This document shows positions 17,789-26,802 of a stretch of DNA of 64,000 nt, one piece after another. The position numbers and the translations under genes are program-made. This DNA comes from Pseudomonas laurylsulfativorans (GTDB lineage Bacteria > Pseudomonadota > Gammaproteobacteria > Pseudomonadales > Pseudomonadaceae): the NCBI RefSeq assembly GCF_002906155.1, contig NZ_MUJK01000005.1, positions 62,001 through 126,000 of the forward strand, read 5' to 3'. The number at the start of each line of letters is the position of its first letter. Positions within the stretch are counted from its first letter, which is position 1. Below the pieces are notes generated by a model. The model was not told the DNA's origin and did no database searches. It worked only from the letters and a program-made list of their open reading frames with translations.

Positions 17789-18541
17789 ATGCGCCGTTTG
17801 CTTTTATCACTGCTGATGTTCTGCGTTTTGCCCGCCTGGGCAGACGGCCACGACCAGTTGTACAAGGTCGCCGGCTGGCCGGAACAACGCGCGCATTTCA
17901 GCGACGCCCTCTCGGCTGCCCAACAACGCTATCAGGGCAGCCTGCCTCCGGCGGTGTTTCAGGCACTGGTCAGCAACAGCAATCAACGTTTTTCTGCCCA
18001 GGCCGTGGACCAGCGCGCCGAAGCGCAATTGCGCAAAAATCTCGCCGATCCCAAACCCGCGCTGACGTTTTTCCAGTCGCCCCTGGGCAAGAAAATCGTC
18101 GCCGCCGAGCTGCTGGCGACACGTCGCGACCAACTGGCGAAAAACGCCAAGGGCCTGCCGAAGATGCAGGCCAGCGACAGCCGCCTGCTGATCATCGGCC
18201 ATTTGGCACAAGCGCTGCCCGCACGCGAGGCCGGCGCGGAAGTCAGCCTGGCGATTGCCGGCGTTGCCGCCGACAGCTTGAGCTCGATGATCCCGGGGTT
18301 GCTTGGTGCAGGTCAGGCCCAGGGTATGCTCAACGGGCAACGCCAGCGCCTGATGGACCAGATCGGCAGCGACCTCAACAACACACTGCTGTATGTCTAC
18401 CGCGATCTGTCGGACGAAGAGCTGGAAGAGTTCGCGACCTTTGCCGAATCGGCGGAAGGCCAGGCTTATTATCAAGCGGCGCTGGCGGCAATTCGGGCGG
18501 GGTTGGCGGTGGGGCAGAGCAATTCGAACCTGACCCAATAA
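17789..18541 (+). CDS. DUF2059 domain secreted protein
   Basis: 250 residues with a signal peptide (MRRLLLSLLMFCVLPAWA). The C-terminal third (YVYRDLSDEELEEFATFAES) is the helical DUF2059 domain, found in many periplasmic proteins of unknown role. The ATG at 17789 is chosen because it opens the signal peptide; the frame extends 59 residues upstream without similarity. It is divergent from the 2OG-oxygenase gene. Confidence 0.87.
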   Translation: MRRLLLSLLMFCVLPAWADGHDQLYKVAGWPEQRAHFSDALSAAQQRYQGSLPPAVFQALVSNSNQRFSAQAVDQRAEAQLRKNLADPKPALTFFQSPLGKKIVAAELLATRRDQLAKNAKGLPKMQASDSRLLIIGHLAQALPAREAGAEVSLAIAGVAADSLSSMIPGLLGAGQAQGMLNGQRQRLMDQIGSDLNNTLLYVYRDLSDEELEEFATFAESAEGQAYYQAALAAIRAGLAVGQSNSNLTQ

Positions 18542-18562
18542 TCTTCGTCGGCTGATAGATCG

Positions 18563-18660
18563 CAATCGCTGGCAAGCCAGCTCCTACAGTGTTTTGAGTC
18601 ACCCCACAATTTTGTGATCACCGCAAAACCTGTGGGAGCGAGCTTGCTCGCGATGGGGCC
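18563..18660. repeat. Two single REP units of different subtypes
   Basis: A CTGGC-type unit at 18563-18590 and a CGAGC-type unit at 18629-18660 lie side by side rather than as a matched inverted pair, between convergent genes. Confidence 0.75.
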
Positions 18661-18670
18661 GGCACAGTCA

Positions 18671-19618
18671 CTAGGGATTGCGGCCCTTGATCCGCTTGGT
18701 CAAAAACCCGAAATACTCCTGCCGCATCACCAGCGTCTCATTCGCCAGATGATGCCGCGCCTCGGGCAGCATCAGCACCTGCGGTCGATCAAACTTGCCC
18801 CGCAACACCTCCAGGTTGTGCTCCCAATCGACCGTCATGTCGGCCTGCCCCTGCACGATCAGTGGCCGGCGGGTGCTCATGGGGGCGGCCTCGATGCGTT
18901 TGATCCAGCGCGCCAACGCGCCCACCCAGGCGGTCGGCAGACGCAGAGGCTGCAACGGATCGGCTTGCAGGAACGGCAGAAAAGCCGGGTCGTTGGAGTT
19001 CTCGCTGAAACGCCGGGCGATGGCTTTGACGAAAGGCTTGAGCACGTAGTAACTCAGTTGCGACCAACCCCAGGCCCGCGGCCGCACCAGCGGCGACAGC
19101 AGAATCACCTGCCCCTGGGCCGGACTGTTCGCCCCCGCATTCAACACATGATCGATCACGATCGCCCCGCCGGTACTCTGCCCGCACAGGTGCCACGGTT
19201 GCGGCAAGTCGAGGGATTGCGCCTCACTGAACAAGCCTTGCAACGTGTCCTGGTACTCAGCGAAATCCTTGATGCTGGCCCGCTCGCCGCTGGACAGCCC
19301 ATGCCCCGGCAAGTCGCAGGCAATCACCGCAAAGCCCTGGTCCAGCGCCCACTCGATCACATGCCGGTAGAGCCCGGTGTGGTCGTAGAAACCGTGGATG
19401 ACAAACAGCGTCGCCTTCGCCTGCTCGGGCCACCAGAACTGGCTGACCAGTTCATATCCATCGACCTCGAATCGCCCAAGGCCACTGCGCACCTGACGCG
19501 GGGCAAAATCCAGCCCGTAGAATCGCTGGTAGGCCTGCGCCTGCGCCGACAACGGCTGGCCAGCGGCCAATGGCAGCAGACTTGCACGTAGAAGATCAGG
19601 ATCGAAAGTAGCCGGCAT
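18671..19618 (-). CDS. Alpha/beta hydrolase, monoglyceride lipase/lysophospholipase-like
   Basis: 315-residue alpha/beta hydrolase of the serine aminopeptidase S33 (hydrolase_4) type. The oxyanion segment is HGFYDHTGLYRH, the nucleophile is Ser148 in GQSTGG, a later Asp lies in IVQGQADMTVDW and the catalytic His in PEARHHLANE. No signal peptide, so cytosolic or membrane-associated. Exact substrate unknown; the motif pattern fits monoacylglycerol or lysophospholipid hydrolysis. It is divergent from the DUF6436 gene with about 96 bases between starts. Confidence 0.9.
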   Translation of the reverse strand: MPATFDPDLLRASLLPLAAGQPLSAQAQAYQRFYGLDFAPRQVRSGLGRFEVDGYELVSQFWWPEQAKATLFVIHGFYDHTGLYRHVIEWALDQGFAVIACDLPGHGLSSGERASIKDFAEYQDTLQGLFSEAQSLDLPQPWHLCGQSTGGAIVIDHVLNAGANSPAQGQVILLSPLVRPRAWGWSQLSYYVLKPFVKAIARRFSENSNDPAFLPFLQADPLQPLRLPTAWVGALARWIKRIEAAPMSTRRPLIVQGQADMTVDWEHNLEVLRGKFDRPQVLMLPEARHHLANETLVMRQEYFGFLTKRIKGRNP

Positions 19619-19714
19619 GGACGATTCCAGAGCGTGAAACGGACTTTATAGGCCTGCGATATTCTTCTGTCGCGGCAAGCATGGCAAGCTAACCGACCTT
19701 CGAGGATTGAACCG

Positions 19715-20296
19715 ATGCGCCCGCCCTTTCGCGCCACATTGTTTGCCAGCCTGCTCGCCGTGGTGTGTGCCGGCGTATTGTGGGCGGCCTACGACTGGTT
19801 TCAGGGGCGTTACCTGCGGGCATTCAGCGAGCACACGGCGATGTTCTCCGGTGATCCGCTGCGCCTTCCCGATGACCTCGCAGGCCCTGGTGCCATCCGC
19901 CTGGTGCATTTCTGGGACCCGGCCTGCCCGTGCAATGTCGGCAATCAACAGCACCTGACCGAACTGGTCGAGCGCTACGTCCCCCATGGCGTGGAATTCT
20001 ATGCAGTGCAGAAACCCGGCAGTCACGGCCAGTTGCCGGGCACCTTGAGCAGCCTCAAATCCATCGACATCCTGCCCGGCTCCGAACAGATCCCCGCCAG
20101 CCCGGCTGTGGCGATCTGGGATCGCAGCGGCAAACTGGCGTACTTCGGCCCGTACAGCGAAGGCCTGACCTGCAACTCCAGCAACAGCTTTATCGAACCG
20201 ATCCTGCAGGCGCTGGATGAGGGACGTGCGGTGAGTGCAACCCACACACTGGCCGTGGGGTGTTACTGCCCGTGGCCTGTCGGTCCAGCGAAATAG
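19715..20296 (+). CDS. DUF6436 thioredoxin-like membrane-anchored protein
   Basis: 193 residues with one N-terminal membrane segment (LFASLLAVVCAGVLWAAY) and a periplasmic thioredoxin-like domain. The motif FWDPACPCNVGN holds a CPC cysteine pair at the position of the thioredoxin active site, with further cysteines in LTCNSSN and GCYCPW. Redox or peroxiredoxin-like activity is an inference; the family is uncharacterised. Confidence 0.85.
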   Translation: MRPPFRATLFASLLAVVCAGVLWAAYDWFQGRYLRAFSEHTAMFSGDPLRLPDDLAGPGAIRLVHFWDPACPCNVGNQQHLTELVERYVPHGVEFYAVQKPGSHGQLPGTLSSLKSIDILPGSEQIPASPAVAIWDRSGKLAYFGPYSEGLTCNSSNSFIEPILQALDEGRAVSATHTLAVGCYCPWPVGPAK

Positions 20297-20399
20297 GCAA
20301 AGACGCGCCAATACGAATCCCTCCTACGGGCGATGCGTCAGACTGGCGCACCGTGTTACACAGTGCCCTCAGGAATCACAATAACAACAAGGAGTCGCC

Positions 20400-22799
20400 A
20401 TGAAACGCAGCCTGACCGCTCTCGCTCTGTTGATCGTCGTGCTGGCCGCCGGGGCCGGCTGGTATCTCTACAGCAAGCAGCCGTCACGGCAGGGCATGGT
20501 GGAACTGCAACACCTGCAAGGCTCGGTCAGCGTGCGCTACGACGAGCGCGGCGTTCCGCATATCCGCGCCGAAAACGAAACTGACCTGTACCGCGCACTC
20601 GGCTATGTGCATGCCCAGGACCGCCTGTTCCAGATGGAGGTCCTGCGGCGCCTGGCCCGTGGCGAGCTGGCCGAAGTGCTCGGGCCGAAACTGCTCGACA
20701 CCGACAAACTGATGCGCAGCCTGCGCATTCGCGAACGCGCCGAAACCTATTTCGCGAACCTCGACAAACAGTCGCCCTCCTTCATCGCCATGCAAGCCTA
20801 TCTGGACGGCATCAACCAGTATCAGGATAGCCACGCCAAACCCGTGGAGTTCGATGTGCTGGGCATTCCAAAACGCCCGTTCACGGCCCAGGACACCATC
20901 AGCATCGCCGGCTACATGGCCTACAGTTTTGCCGCGGCCTTTCGTACCGAACCCTTGCTGACATTCGTGCGCGATCAACTGGGCGCCGAATACCTGAACA
21001 TCTTCGATCTCGACTGGCAGCCTAAAGGCGTGCTCAACGGGGCCGGCACCACCTTGGCCAGCGCCGACTGGAAAGACCTCAACGCCCTCGCCCGCCTGAG
21101 CGATCAAGCCCTGGCTGACAACGGCCTGCCCCAGTTCGAGGGCAGCAACGCCTGGGTCGTCGCGGGCAGTCGGACCCAAAGCGGCAAGCCGCTGCTGGCG
21201 GGCGATCCGCATATCCGCTTTTCCGCGCCGTCGGTGTGGTACGAAGCGCACCTCTCGGCACCGGGCTTTGAACTCTACGGCCACTATCAGGCCTTGATGC
21301 CGTTCGCCTCCCTGGGCATGAACCACGACTTCGGCTGGAGCATCACCATGTTCCAGAACGATGACCTCGACCTGATTGCCGAGAAGGTCAACCCGGACAA
21401 TTCCAATCAGGTCTGGTATCGCGGCAAGTGGGTGGACATGACGACCAGCGAGCAACAGATCGCGGTCAAGGGCCAGGCACCGGTGACGCTGGTGCTGCGC
21501 CAGTCGCCCCACGGTCCGATCGTCAACGATGCCTTGGGCAGCGGCGTCGGCAAGACACCGATTGCCATGTGGTGGGCGTTTCTCGAAAGCCAGAACCCGA
21601 TCCTGGAGGGCTTCTATCAGCTCAATCGCGCCGACACCCTGGCCAAGGCCCGTGGTGCCGCCGCGAAAATCCAGGCACCGGGCCTGAACGTGGTCTGGGC
21701 CAATGCCAAAGGTGACATCGGCTGGTGGGCGGCGGCGCAATTGCCTAAACGTCCGGCGGGGGTACGCCCGTGGTTCATCCTCGACGGCAGCAGCGCCGAG
21801 TCGGACAAGGATGGCTTCTACCCTTTCAGCGCCAATCCTCAGGAAGAAAACCCGGCGCGGGGCTACATCGTCTCGGCCAACTTCCAGCCGGTGTCACCGA
21901 CCGGCATGGAGATTCCCGGCTATTACAACCTCGCCGATCGTGGCCAGCAGCTCAATCGCCAACTCAGTGACAAGGCCGTCAAATGGGACCTGGAAAACAG
22001 CCAGAAGCTGCAACTGGGCACCACGACGGCCTACGGCCCACGTTTGTTGGTGCCGCTGTTGCCAGTGTTGCGCGAAGTGGTGAGCGATCCCGCCGAACTC
22101 AAAATGGTGGAGCAACTGGCCCAATGGAAAGGCGACTACCCGCTCGACTCCACCAGCGCAACGCTGTTCAACCAGCTCCTGTTCAACCTGGCTGAGGCGA
22201 CGATGCGCGATGAGCTGGGTAGCGACTTCTTCGAAACGCTGCTTTCGACCCGGGTGATCGACGCCGCGCTACCCCGCCTGGCCGCCACTGCCGATTCGCC
22301 GTGGTGGGACAACCGCAACACCCTCGGCAAAGAAACCCGCGCCGATACGGTCAAGGCTGCGTGGCTGGCCTCCATTGCCCACCTCAAGACCACGCTCGGC
22401 GCGGACTTCACACAATGGCAGTGGGGCACGGCGCACACCTTGACCCATGGCCATCCGTTGGGGCAGCAGAAGCCGCTGGACCTGGTCTTCAATGTCGGTC
22501 CCTTCGCCGCACCCGGCACCCATGAAGTGCCGAACAACCTCTCGGCGAAGATCGGCCCGGCTCCGTGGCCTGTCACCTACGGCCCCTCGACCCGGCGCCT
22601 GATCGACTTCGCCGACCCGGCCCACAGCCTGACCGTCAACCCGGTCGGCCAGAGCGGCGTCCTGTTCGACAGTCACTATGATGATCAGGCCGAGGCTTAC
22701 GTCGAGGGGATGTATTTCCAGGCGCATCTGAATGATGAAGAAGTCACGGCCAATACCCGCACTACCTTGAGGCTGTTGCCGGTGCGGGCTGCGCCCTAG
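20400..22799 (+). CDS. hacB: Penicillin acylase family Ntn hydrolase, HacB-like AHL acylase
   Basis: N-terminal-nucleophile hydrolase of 799 residues, made as a proenzyme and exported (signal MKRSLTALALLIVVLAAGAG). The alpha subunit covers about residues 30-220, and a linker is removed before Gly248-Ser249, where Ser249 in EGSNAW becomes the catalytic N-terminus of the beta subunit. Conserved LAGDPH and LGMNHDFGWS follow. In P. aeruginosa the gene directly beyond spuH (PA0305, hacB) encodes such an acyl-homoserine lactone acylase. The position here, one regulator and one HD gene away from spuH, supports orthology, but substrate cannot be read from sequence and PvdQ- or QuiP-like activity remains possible. 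It starts after AAGGAG with ideal spacing. Confidence 0.88.
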   Translation: MKRSLTALALLIVVLAAGAGWYLYSKQPSRQGMVELQHLQGSVSVRYDERGVPHIRAENETDLYRALGYVHAQDRLFQMEVLRRLARGELAEVLGPKLLDTDKLMRSLRIRERAETYFANLDKQSPSFIAMQAYLDGINQYQDSHAKPVEFDVLGIPKRPFTAQDTISIAGYMAYSFAAAFRTEPLLTFVRDQLGAEYLNIFDLDWQPKGVLNGAGTTLASADWKDLNALARLSDQALADNGLPQFEGSNAWVVAGSRTQSGKPLLAGDPHIRFSAPSVWYEAHLSAPGFELYGHYQALMPFASLGMNHDFGWSITMFQNDDLDLIAEKVNPDNSNQVWYRGKWVDMTTSEQQIAVKGQAPVTLVLRQSPHGPIVNDALGSGVGKTPIAMWWAFLESQNPILEGFYQLNRADTLAKARGAAAKIQAPGLNVVWANAKGDIGWWAAAQLPKRPAGVRPWFILDGSSAESDKDGFYPFSANPQEENPARGYIVSANFQPVSPTGMEIPGYYNLADRGQQLNRQLSDKAVKWDLENSQKLQLGTTTAYGPRLLVPLLPVLREVVSDPAELKMVEQLAQWKGDYPLDSTSATLFNQLLFNLAEATMRDELGSDFFETLLSTRVIDAALPRLAATADSPWWDNRNTLGKETRADTVKAAWLASIAHLKTTLGADFTQWQWGTAHTLTHGHPLGQQKPLDLVFNVGPFAAPGTHEVPNNLSAKIGPAPWPVTYGPSTRRLIDFADPAHSLTVNPVGQSGVLFDSHYDDQAEAYVEGMYFQAHLNDEEVTANTRTTLRLLPVRAAP

Positions 22800-22820
22800 A
22801 TTTGTTGCTGGCTGGACCGG

Positions 22821-22920
22821 CCCCTTCGCGAGCAAGCTCGCTCCCACAGGTTTTTCTGTTGTTCACAAAATTTGTGTTCGACAGCGATCCCTGTAGGAGC
22901 GAGCCTGCTCGCGATGGGGA
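22821..22920. repeat. REP doublet with arms in outward order
   Basis: The units here occur as complement first (tcgcgagcaagctcgctccc, 22826-22845) then forward (gtaggagcgagcctgctcgc), the reverse of the usual order in this window, between convergent genes. Confidence 0.75.
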
Positions 22921-22945
22921 CCTGACAGACAACAAAAATGTCTGC

Positions 22946-23911
22946 TCAAACCATCGCCGCAAAATTCAACCTGAACTGCTGCGGCGTCACCCCAAGCCTG
23001 CGATTGAACACACTGCGCATATGCTGGGCATCGCGAAAACCGCATTGATAGGCCACGGTCTTGAGCGGCGCGCGAGTGCTTTCGAGCATAACCCTCGCCG
23101 CATCGACCCGCGCGCGCTCGACGAACTCGGCCGGGGTGATTTTCGCTTCCTTGGCAAACACCCGGGAAAAATTGCGCGCACTCATGTTGGCCGCGTTGGC
23201 CAGATCGGCAATGGTCAAGTCACCGGTCAGGTTGGCCAACACATAATGCTGAACCATCGCCACCGCCGAAGTCGGTTCGGCGTGGGGCGTGAGGAAGGGG
23301 CTGAACTGCGATTGCCCGCCCGAACGCTGGGTGAACACCACCAGTCGCTTGGCGACATTCAGCGCCACCTCCGGCCCGTGATCCCGGCCCAGTAGATACA
23401 GGGACAAATCGATGCCCGCAGTGACCCCGGCCGAGGTGAACAGGTCCCCGTCCTCTACGTAAAGGCGATCCGCTTCCACCCGGGACGAGGGGCACAGCGC
23501 TGCCAGATCCGACGCGTCCTGCCAATGCGTGGTGACCGTGCGCCCCTCCAGCAACCCGGCCCGGGCGAGCATGAAGGCGCCATTGCAGATCGAGCCAAAG
23601 CGCTTGGCCCGCCCACAGGCACCGCGCAGCCATGTATCGAATGTCGAGCCGAAACTCATGAACGGTAACTGCGGTCCGCCGGCCACCAGCAACAGGTCAT
23701 ACGCCTCCAGCGCTTCGCTGAAATGTCGATGGGCGTTGAGCGAAAGGCCGTTGGAGCACGCCATCATCCCGCGTTCGACGCCGATCACCTCCAACCGATA
23801 GTGGTCCTGCGGAGCAAGGAAACGGTTGCCCTCGGAAAACACATCCATGGGGCCGGTGACGTCAAGCGACTGGACGCCGGCGAACACCAGGATGGCAACG
23901 GTTTTACTCAT
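22946..23911 (-). CDS. GlxA-family AraC-type transcriptional regulator
   Basis: 321 residues: an N-terminal DJ-1/PfpI-like (class I glutamine amidotransferase-like) domain with SICNGAFMLARAG, and a C-terminal AraC/XylS DNA-binding domain (LTIADLANAANMSARNFSRV followed by YQCGFRDAQHMRSVF). Members such as GbdR, CdhR, ArgR and SouR control quaternary amine and amino-acid catabolism. The ligand is unknown here. It is divergent from the HD-domain gene, which is a plausible target. Confidence 0.92.
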   Translation of the reverse strand: MSKTVAILVFAGVQSLDVTGPMDVFSEGNRFLAPQDHYRLEVIGVERGMMACSNGLSLNAHRHFSEALEAYDLLLVAGGPQLPFMSFGSTFDTWLRGACGRAKRFGSICNGAFMLARAGLLEGRTVTTHWQDASDLAALCPSSRVEADRLYVEDGDLFTSAGVTAGIDLSLYLLGRDHGPEVALNVAKRLVVFTQRSGGQSQFSPFLTPHAEPTSAVAMVQHYVLANLTGDLTIADLANAANMSARNFSRVFAKEAKITPAEFVERARVDAARVMLESTRAPLKTVAYQCGFRDAQHMRSVFNRRLGVTPQQFRLNFAAMV

Positions 23912-24217
23912 GGTTCGAAGAGCCTCTCATGGCACTGATTGCAACGCACACCTTGTAGGAGCGAGCCTGCTCGCGATGGACGTGAGGGTGCCGCGTACAT
24001 TCAGGCAGCCCTCGTCATCGTTGACGACCATCGCGAGCAAGCTCGCTCCTACAAGGTATGCATGCACCCTAGCCAATCCACACCCAACAAGCGAGGTTGG
24101 CACGATATGCACGCTCATTGGCCGGGATCGCAGCCATGGATCGATTGTCCGGTTTCAGGGGCCGGAACAGACTGGAACCCTCAGCGCCACCAAGGCGTTC
24201 ACGACGAGGAAAACTCC
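23912..24217. other. Divergent intergenic region with a REPIN
   Basis: About 306 bases between the GlxA-type regulator and the HD-domain gene. A REP doublet fills 23951-24055. The remaining 160 bases before the HD gene carry no gene; the open frame there is the upstream extension of the HD frame without protein-like character. Confidence 0.7.
23951..24055. repeat. REPIN with long conserved interior
   Basis: Inverted GTAGGAGCGAGC units around a 60-base interior. That interior (gtgaggg, caggcagccctcgtcatcgt) is nearly the same as in the element at 48428-48533. Confidence 0.85.
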
Positions 24218-24859
24218 ATGAGCACCACCATCGCCGGCATCAAAATCCCCGACAGCGCATTGGCCAGGGCCACCACCGAATACATCCGCGACATCGAATC
24301 GGACCTGCTCTACCACCACTCGCGCCGGGTATTCCTGTTCGGCGCACTGAGCGGTGAGCGCAAGCAACTGGCCTACAACCCCGAGCTTTTGTACGTCGGC
24401 GCGATGTTCCACGACCTGGGCCTGGTGGAAGGTCATCGCAGCGACAACGAGCGCTTCGAAGTCGATGGTGCCAATGCGGCCGCGGCGTTTCTCAAGCCTT
24501 ACGGGTTCAGCGACGACGATATCGAACAGGTCTGGTTATCGATTGCCCTGCACACCACACCGGGCGTACCCCAGCACTTGCGGCCCACCGTGGCACTGGT
24601 CACGGCGGGGGTCGAGATGGACGTACTGGGCATGGACTACGCAGCGTTTTCCACCGTGCAGCGTGAAGCGGTGGTGCATGCGCATCCACGGGGCGAGGGG
24701 TTCAAGGCGTGCATCATCTGTGCGTTTGCCGATGGCTTGCGTCATCGTCCACAGACCACGTTCGGCAATGTGAAGACCGATGTGCTGATGGATCAGGAGC
24801 CGGGGTTCAAGCCGATGAATTTCGTCGAGGTCATTCGCAAATCCCCTTGGGTCGCCTAA
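24218..24859 (+). CDS. HD-domain metal-dependent hydrolase (cyanamide hydratase-like)
   Basis: 213-residue cytosolic HD-domain protein. The ligands are His33/His34 in LYHHSRRVFLFG, His65-Asp66 in MFHDLG and a later His in IALHTTPG. The overall pattern (SRRVFLFG, LYVGAMFHDLGL, FEVDGANAAAAFL) resembles fungal and yeast cyanamide hydratase and related HD enzymes rather than nucleotide second-messenger phosphodiesterases. The ATG at 24218 follows GAGGAAAA and gives the family start. Activity is inferred only from family resemblance. Confidence 0.85.
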   Translation: MSTTIAGIKIPDSALARATTEYIRDIESDLLYHHSRRVFLFGALSGERKQLAYNPELLYVGAMFHDLGLVEGHRSDNERFEVDGANAAAAFLKPYGFSDDDIEQVWLSIALHTTPGVPQHLRPTVALVTAGVEMDVLGMDYAAFSTVQREAVVHAHPRGEGFKACIICAFADGLRHRPQTTFGNVKTDVLMDQEPGFKPMNFVEVIRKSPWVA

Positions 24860-24862
24860 AAC

Positions 24863-24950
24863 CCCTGTAGGAGCCGGCTTGCTGGCGATGGTGTGTCAGT
24901 CGAAATCAATGTGACTGACACACCATCGCCAGCAAGCTGGCTCCTACAGT
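24863..24950. repeat. REP doublet, GTAGGAGCCGGC/GCTGGC type, with extended stem
   Basis: The REP units continue inward as perfect complements (gatggtgtgtcagt / actgacacaccatc), making one long hairpin of about 35 base pairs at the convergent junction of the HD gene and spuH. Confidence 0.85.
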
Positions 24951-24994
24951 GGATTCGGGTTGATCACAAGATCGTGGTCAACCCGATTTCAGGC

Positions 24995-25885
24995 TTATGC
25001 CGCTTCCGGTGCCTGTGCGCGACGCACGTCCGGTTGCTTCCACGAATCGGCTGCCGCTTCTTCGATCGCCAGCTGGATCGCACGCTTGCGGCTTTCTTCG
25101 GCGCGGCGGCTGAAGAACCAGACCAGGAAGGTCACGATCGACACCGCCAGCAGAATCAGGCTGGCCACGGCGTTGATCTCGGGTTTAACCCCCAGACGTA
25201 CCGCCGAGAACACTTCCATCGGCAGGGTCGTGGAGCCCGGACCCGACACGAAGCTTGCCAGCACCAGGTCATCGAGGGACAACGCGAAGGACATCATGCC
25301 CCCCGCTGCCAGCGACGGCGCGATCATCGGAATGGTGATCAGGAAGAACACCTTCCACGGTTTCGCACCGAGGTCCATGGCCGCTTCTTCGATGGACAGG
25401 TCCAGCTCACGCAAGCGCGCCGAAACCACCACCGCCACATACGCCGCACAGAACGTGGTGTGGGCGATCCAGATGGTGACGATGCCGCGTTCCTGCGGCC
25501 AGCCGATCATCTGCGCCATGGCCACGAACAGCAGCAACAGCGACAGACCGGTGATCACCTCAGGCATCACCAGCGGCGCGGTGACCAGGCCACCGAACAG
25601 CGTGCGGCCCTTGAAGCGGGTGATGCGGGTCAGCACGAATGCCGCCAGCGTACCCAAGGCCACCGCCGCCACCGCCGTGTAGCAGGCGATTTCCAGCGAG
25701 CGCACCACCGAGCCCATCAGTTGCGAGTTGTCGAGCAGGCCGACGTACCACTTGATCGACCAGCCACCCCACACCGTTACCAGCTTGGAGGCGTTGAACG
25801 AGTAGATCACCAGGATCAGCATCGGCAGGTAGATGAACAACAGACCCACTACCAGCATCAGGCTGGAGAAACGGAAGCGCTTCAT
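24995..25885 (-). CDS. spuH: Polyamine ABC transporter permease SpuH (PotI-like)
   Basis: Inner-membrane permease of 296 residues with six predicted spans and the EAA loop EAAMDLGAKPWKVFFLITIP that docks the ATPase. It pairs with SpuG to form the channel. Its ATG overlaps the spuG stop by 4 bases (ATGA), so it is translationally coupled. It is the last gene of the spu operon. Confidence 0.94.
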   Translation of the reverse strand: MKRFRFSSLMLVVGLLFIYLPMLILVIYSFNASKLVTVWGGWSIKWYVGLLDNSQLMGSVVRSLEIACYTAVAAVALGTLAAFVLTRITRFKGRTLFGGLVTAPLVMPEVITGLSLLLLFVAMAQMIGWPQERGIVTIWIAHTTFCAAYVAVVVSARLRELDLSIEEAAMDLGAKPWKVFFLITIPMIAPSLAAGGMMSFALSLDDLVLASFVSGPGSTTLPMEVFSAVRLGVKPEINAVASLILLAVSIVTFLVWFFSRRAEESRKRAIQLAIEEAAADSWKQPDVRRAQAPEAA

Positions 25886-26802
25886 TCTTTACCCTCCATT
25901 TCCTTGGCCTGACTGCGGTTGAACAGAATGATCGGCACAATCAGGATCGCCAGCATCACCACCGCCAGGGCAGACGCCACCGGCCAGTCACGGTTGTTGA
26001 AGAACTCTTGCCAGAGCACTTTACCGATCATCAGGGTTTCCGGACCGCCGAGCAGTTCCGGGATCACAAACTCGCCCACCACCGGGATGAACACCAGCAT
26101 GCAGCCGGCGATGATGCCGTTTTTCGACAGCGGCACGGTGATTTTCCAGAAGCTGTTGAACGTGCTCGACCCCAGGTCCGATGCAGCTTCCAACAGGCTC
26201 TGATCGTGCTTCACCAGGTTGGCGTAAAGCGGCAGGATCATGAACGGCAGGTAGGAATAGACCACGCCGATGTACACCGCCAGGTTGGTGTTGAGGATCT
26301 GCAGCGGTTCGTTGATCCAGCCCATGCTCATCAGGAAACCGTTGAGCAGGCCGTTGTTGCTGAGGATGCCCATCCACGCATAAACGCGGATCAGGATCGC
26401 GGTCCAGGTCGGCATCATGATCAGCAACACCAGCACCGTTTGCATTTCCTTGCGTGCAACGGAGATGCCGTAGGCCATCGGGTAGCCGATCAGCAGGCAG
26501 AGGATGGTGCTGAACAATGCCATCTTCAACGAGCCGAGGTAAGCGGCGATGTACAGCTCGTCACCGCCCAGCATCACGTAGTTGCCCAGGTTAAGCAGCA
26601 GCTGCAGCTTCTGTTCGGCGTAGCTGTAGATTTCGGTGTACGGCGGAATGGCCACGTCTGCTTCGGCGAAGCTGATCTTCAGAACGATGAAGAACGGCAG
26701 CATGAAGAACAGGAACAGCCAGATGAATGGAATGCCGATGACCACCTGACGGCCACCGGGAATTATTCGATTGAGGCGGCGTTTGAATTTGCGCATGTTC
26801 AT
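25882..26802 (-). CDS. spuG: Polyamine ABC transporter permease SpuG (PotH-like)
   Basis: 306-residue inner-membrane permease with the EAA loop EAASDLGSSTFNSFWKITVP. The start ATG at 26802 (MNMRKFKRRLN) overlaps the spuF stop by 4 bases; the open frame extends 12 residues further but inside spuF. Partner of SpuH. Confidence 0.94.
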   Translation of the reverse strand: MNMRKFKRRLNRIIPGGRQVVIGIPFIWLFLFFMLPFFIVLKISFAEADVAIPPYTEIYSYAEQKLQLLLNLGNYVMLGGDELYIAAYLGSLKMALFSTILCLLIGYPMAYGISVARKEMQTVLVLLIMMPTWTAILIRVYAWMGILSNNGLLNGFLMSMGWINEPLQILNTNLAVYIGVVYSYLPFMILPLYANLVKHDQSLLEAASDLGSSTFNSFWKITVPLSKNGIIAGCMLVFIPVVGEFVIPELLGGPETLMIGKVLWQEFFNNRDWPVASALAVVMLAILIVPIILFNRSQAKEMEGKE

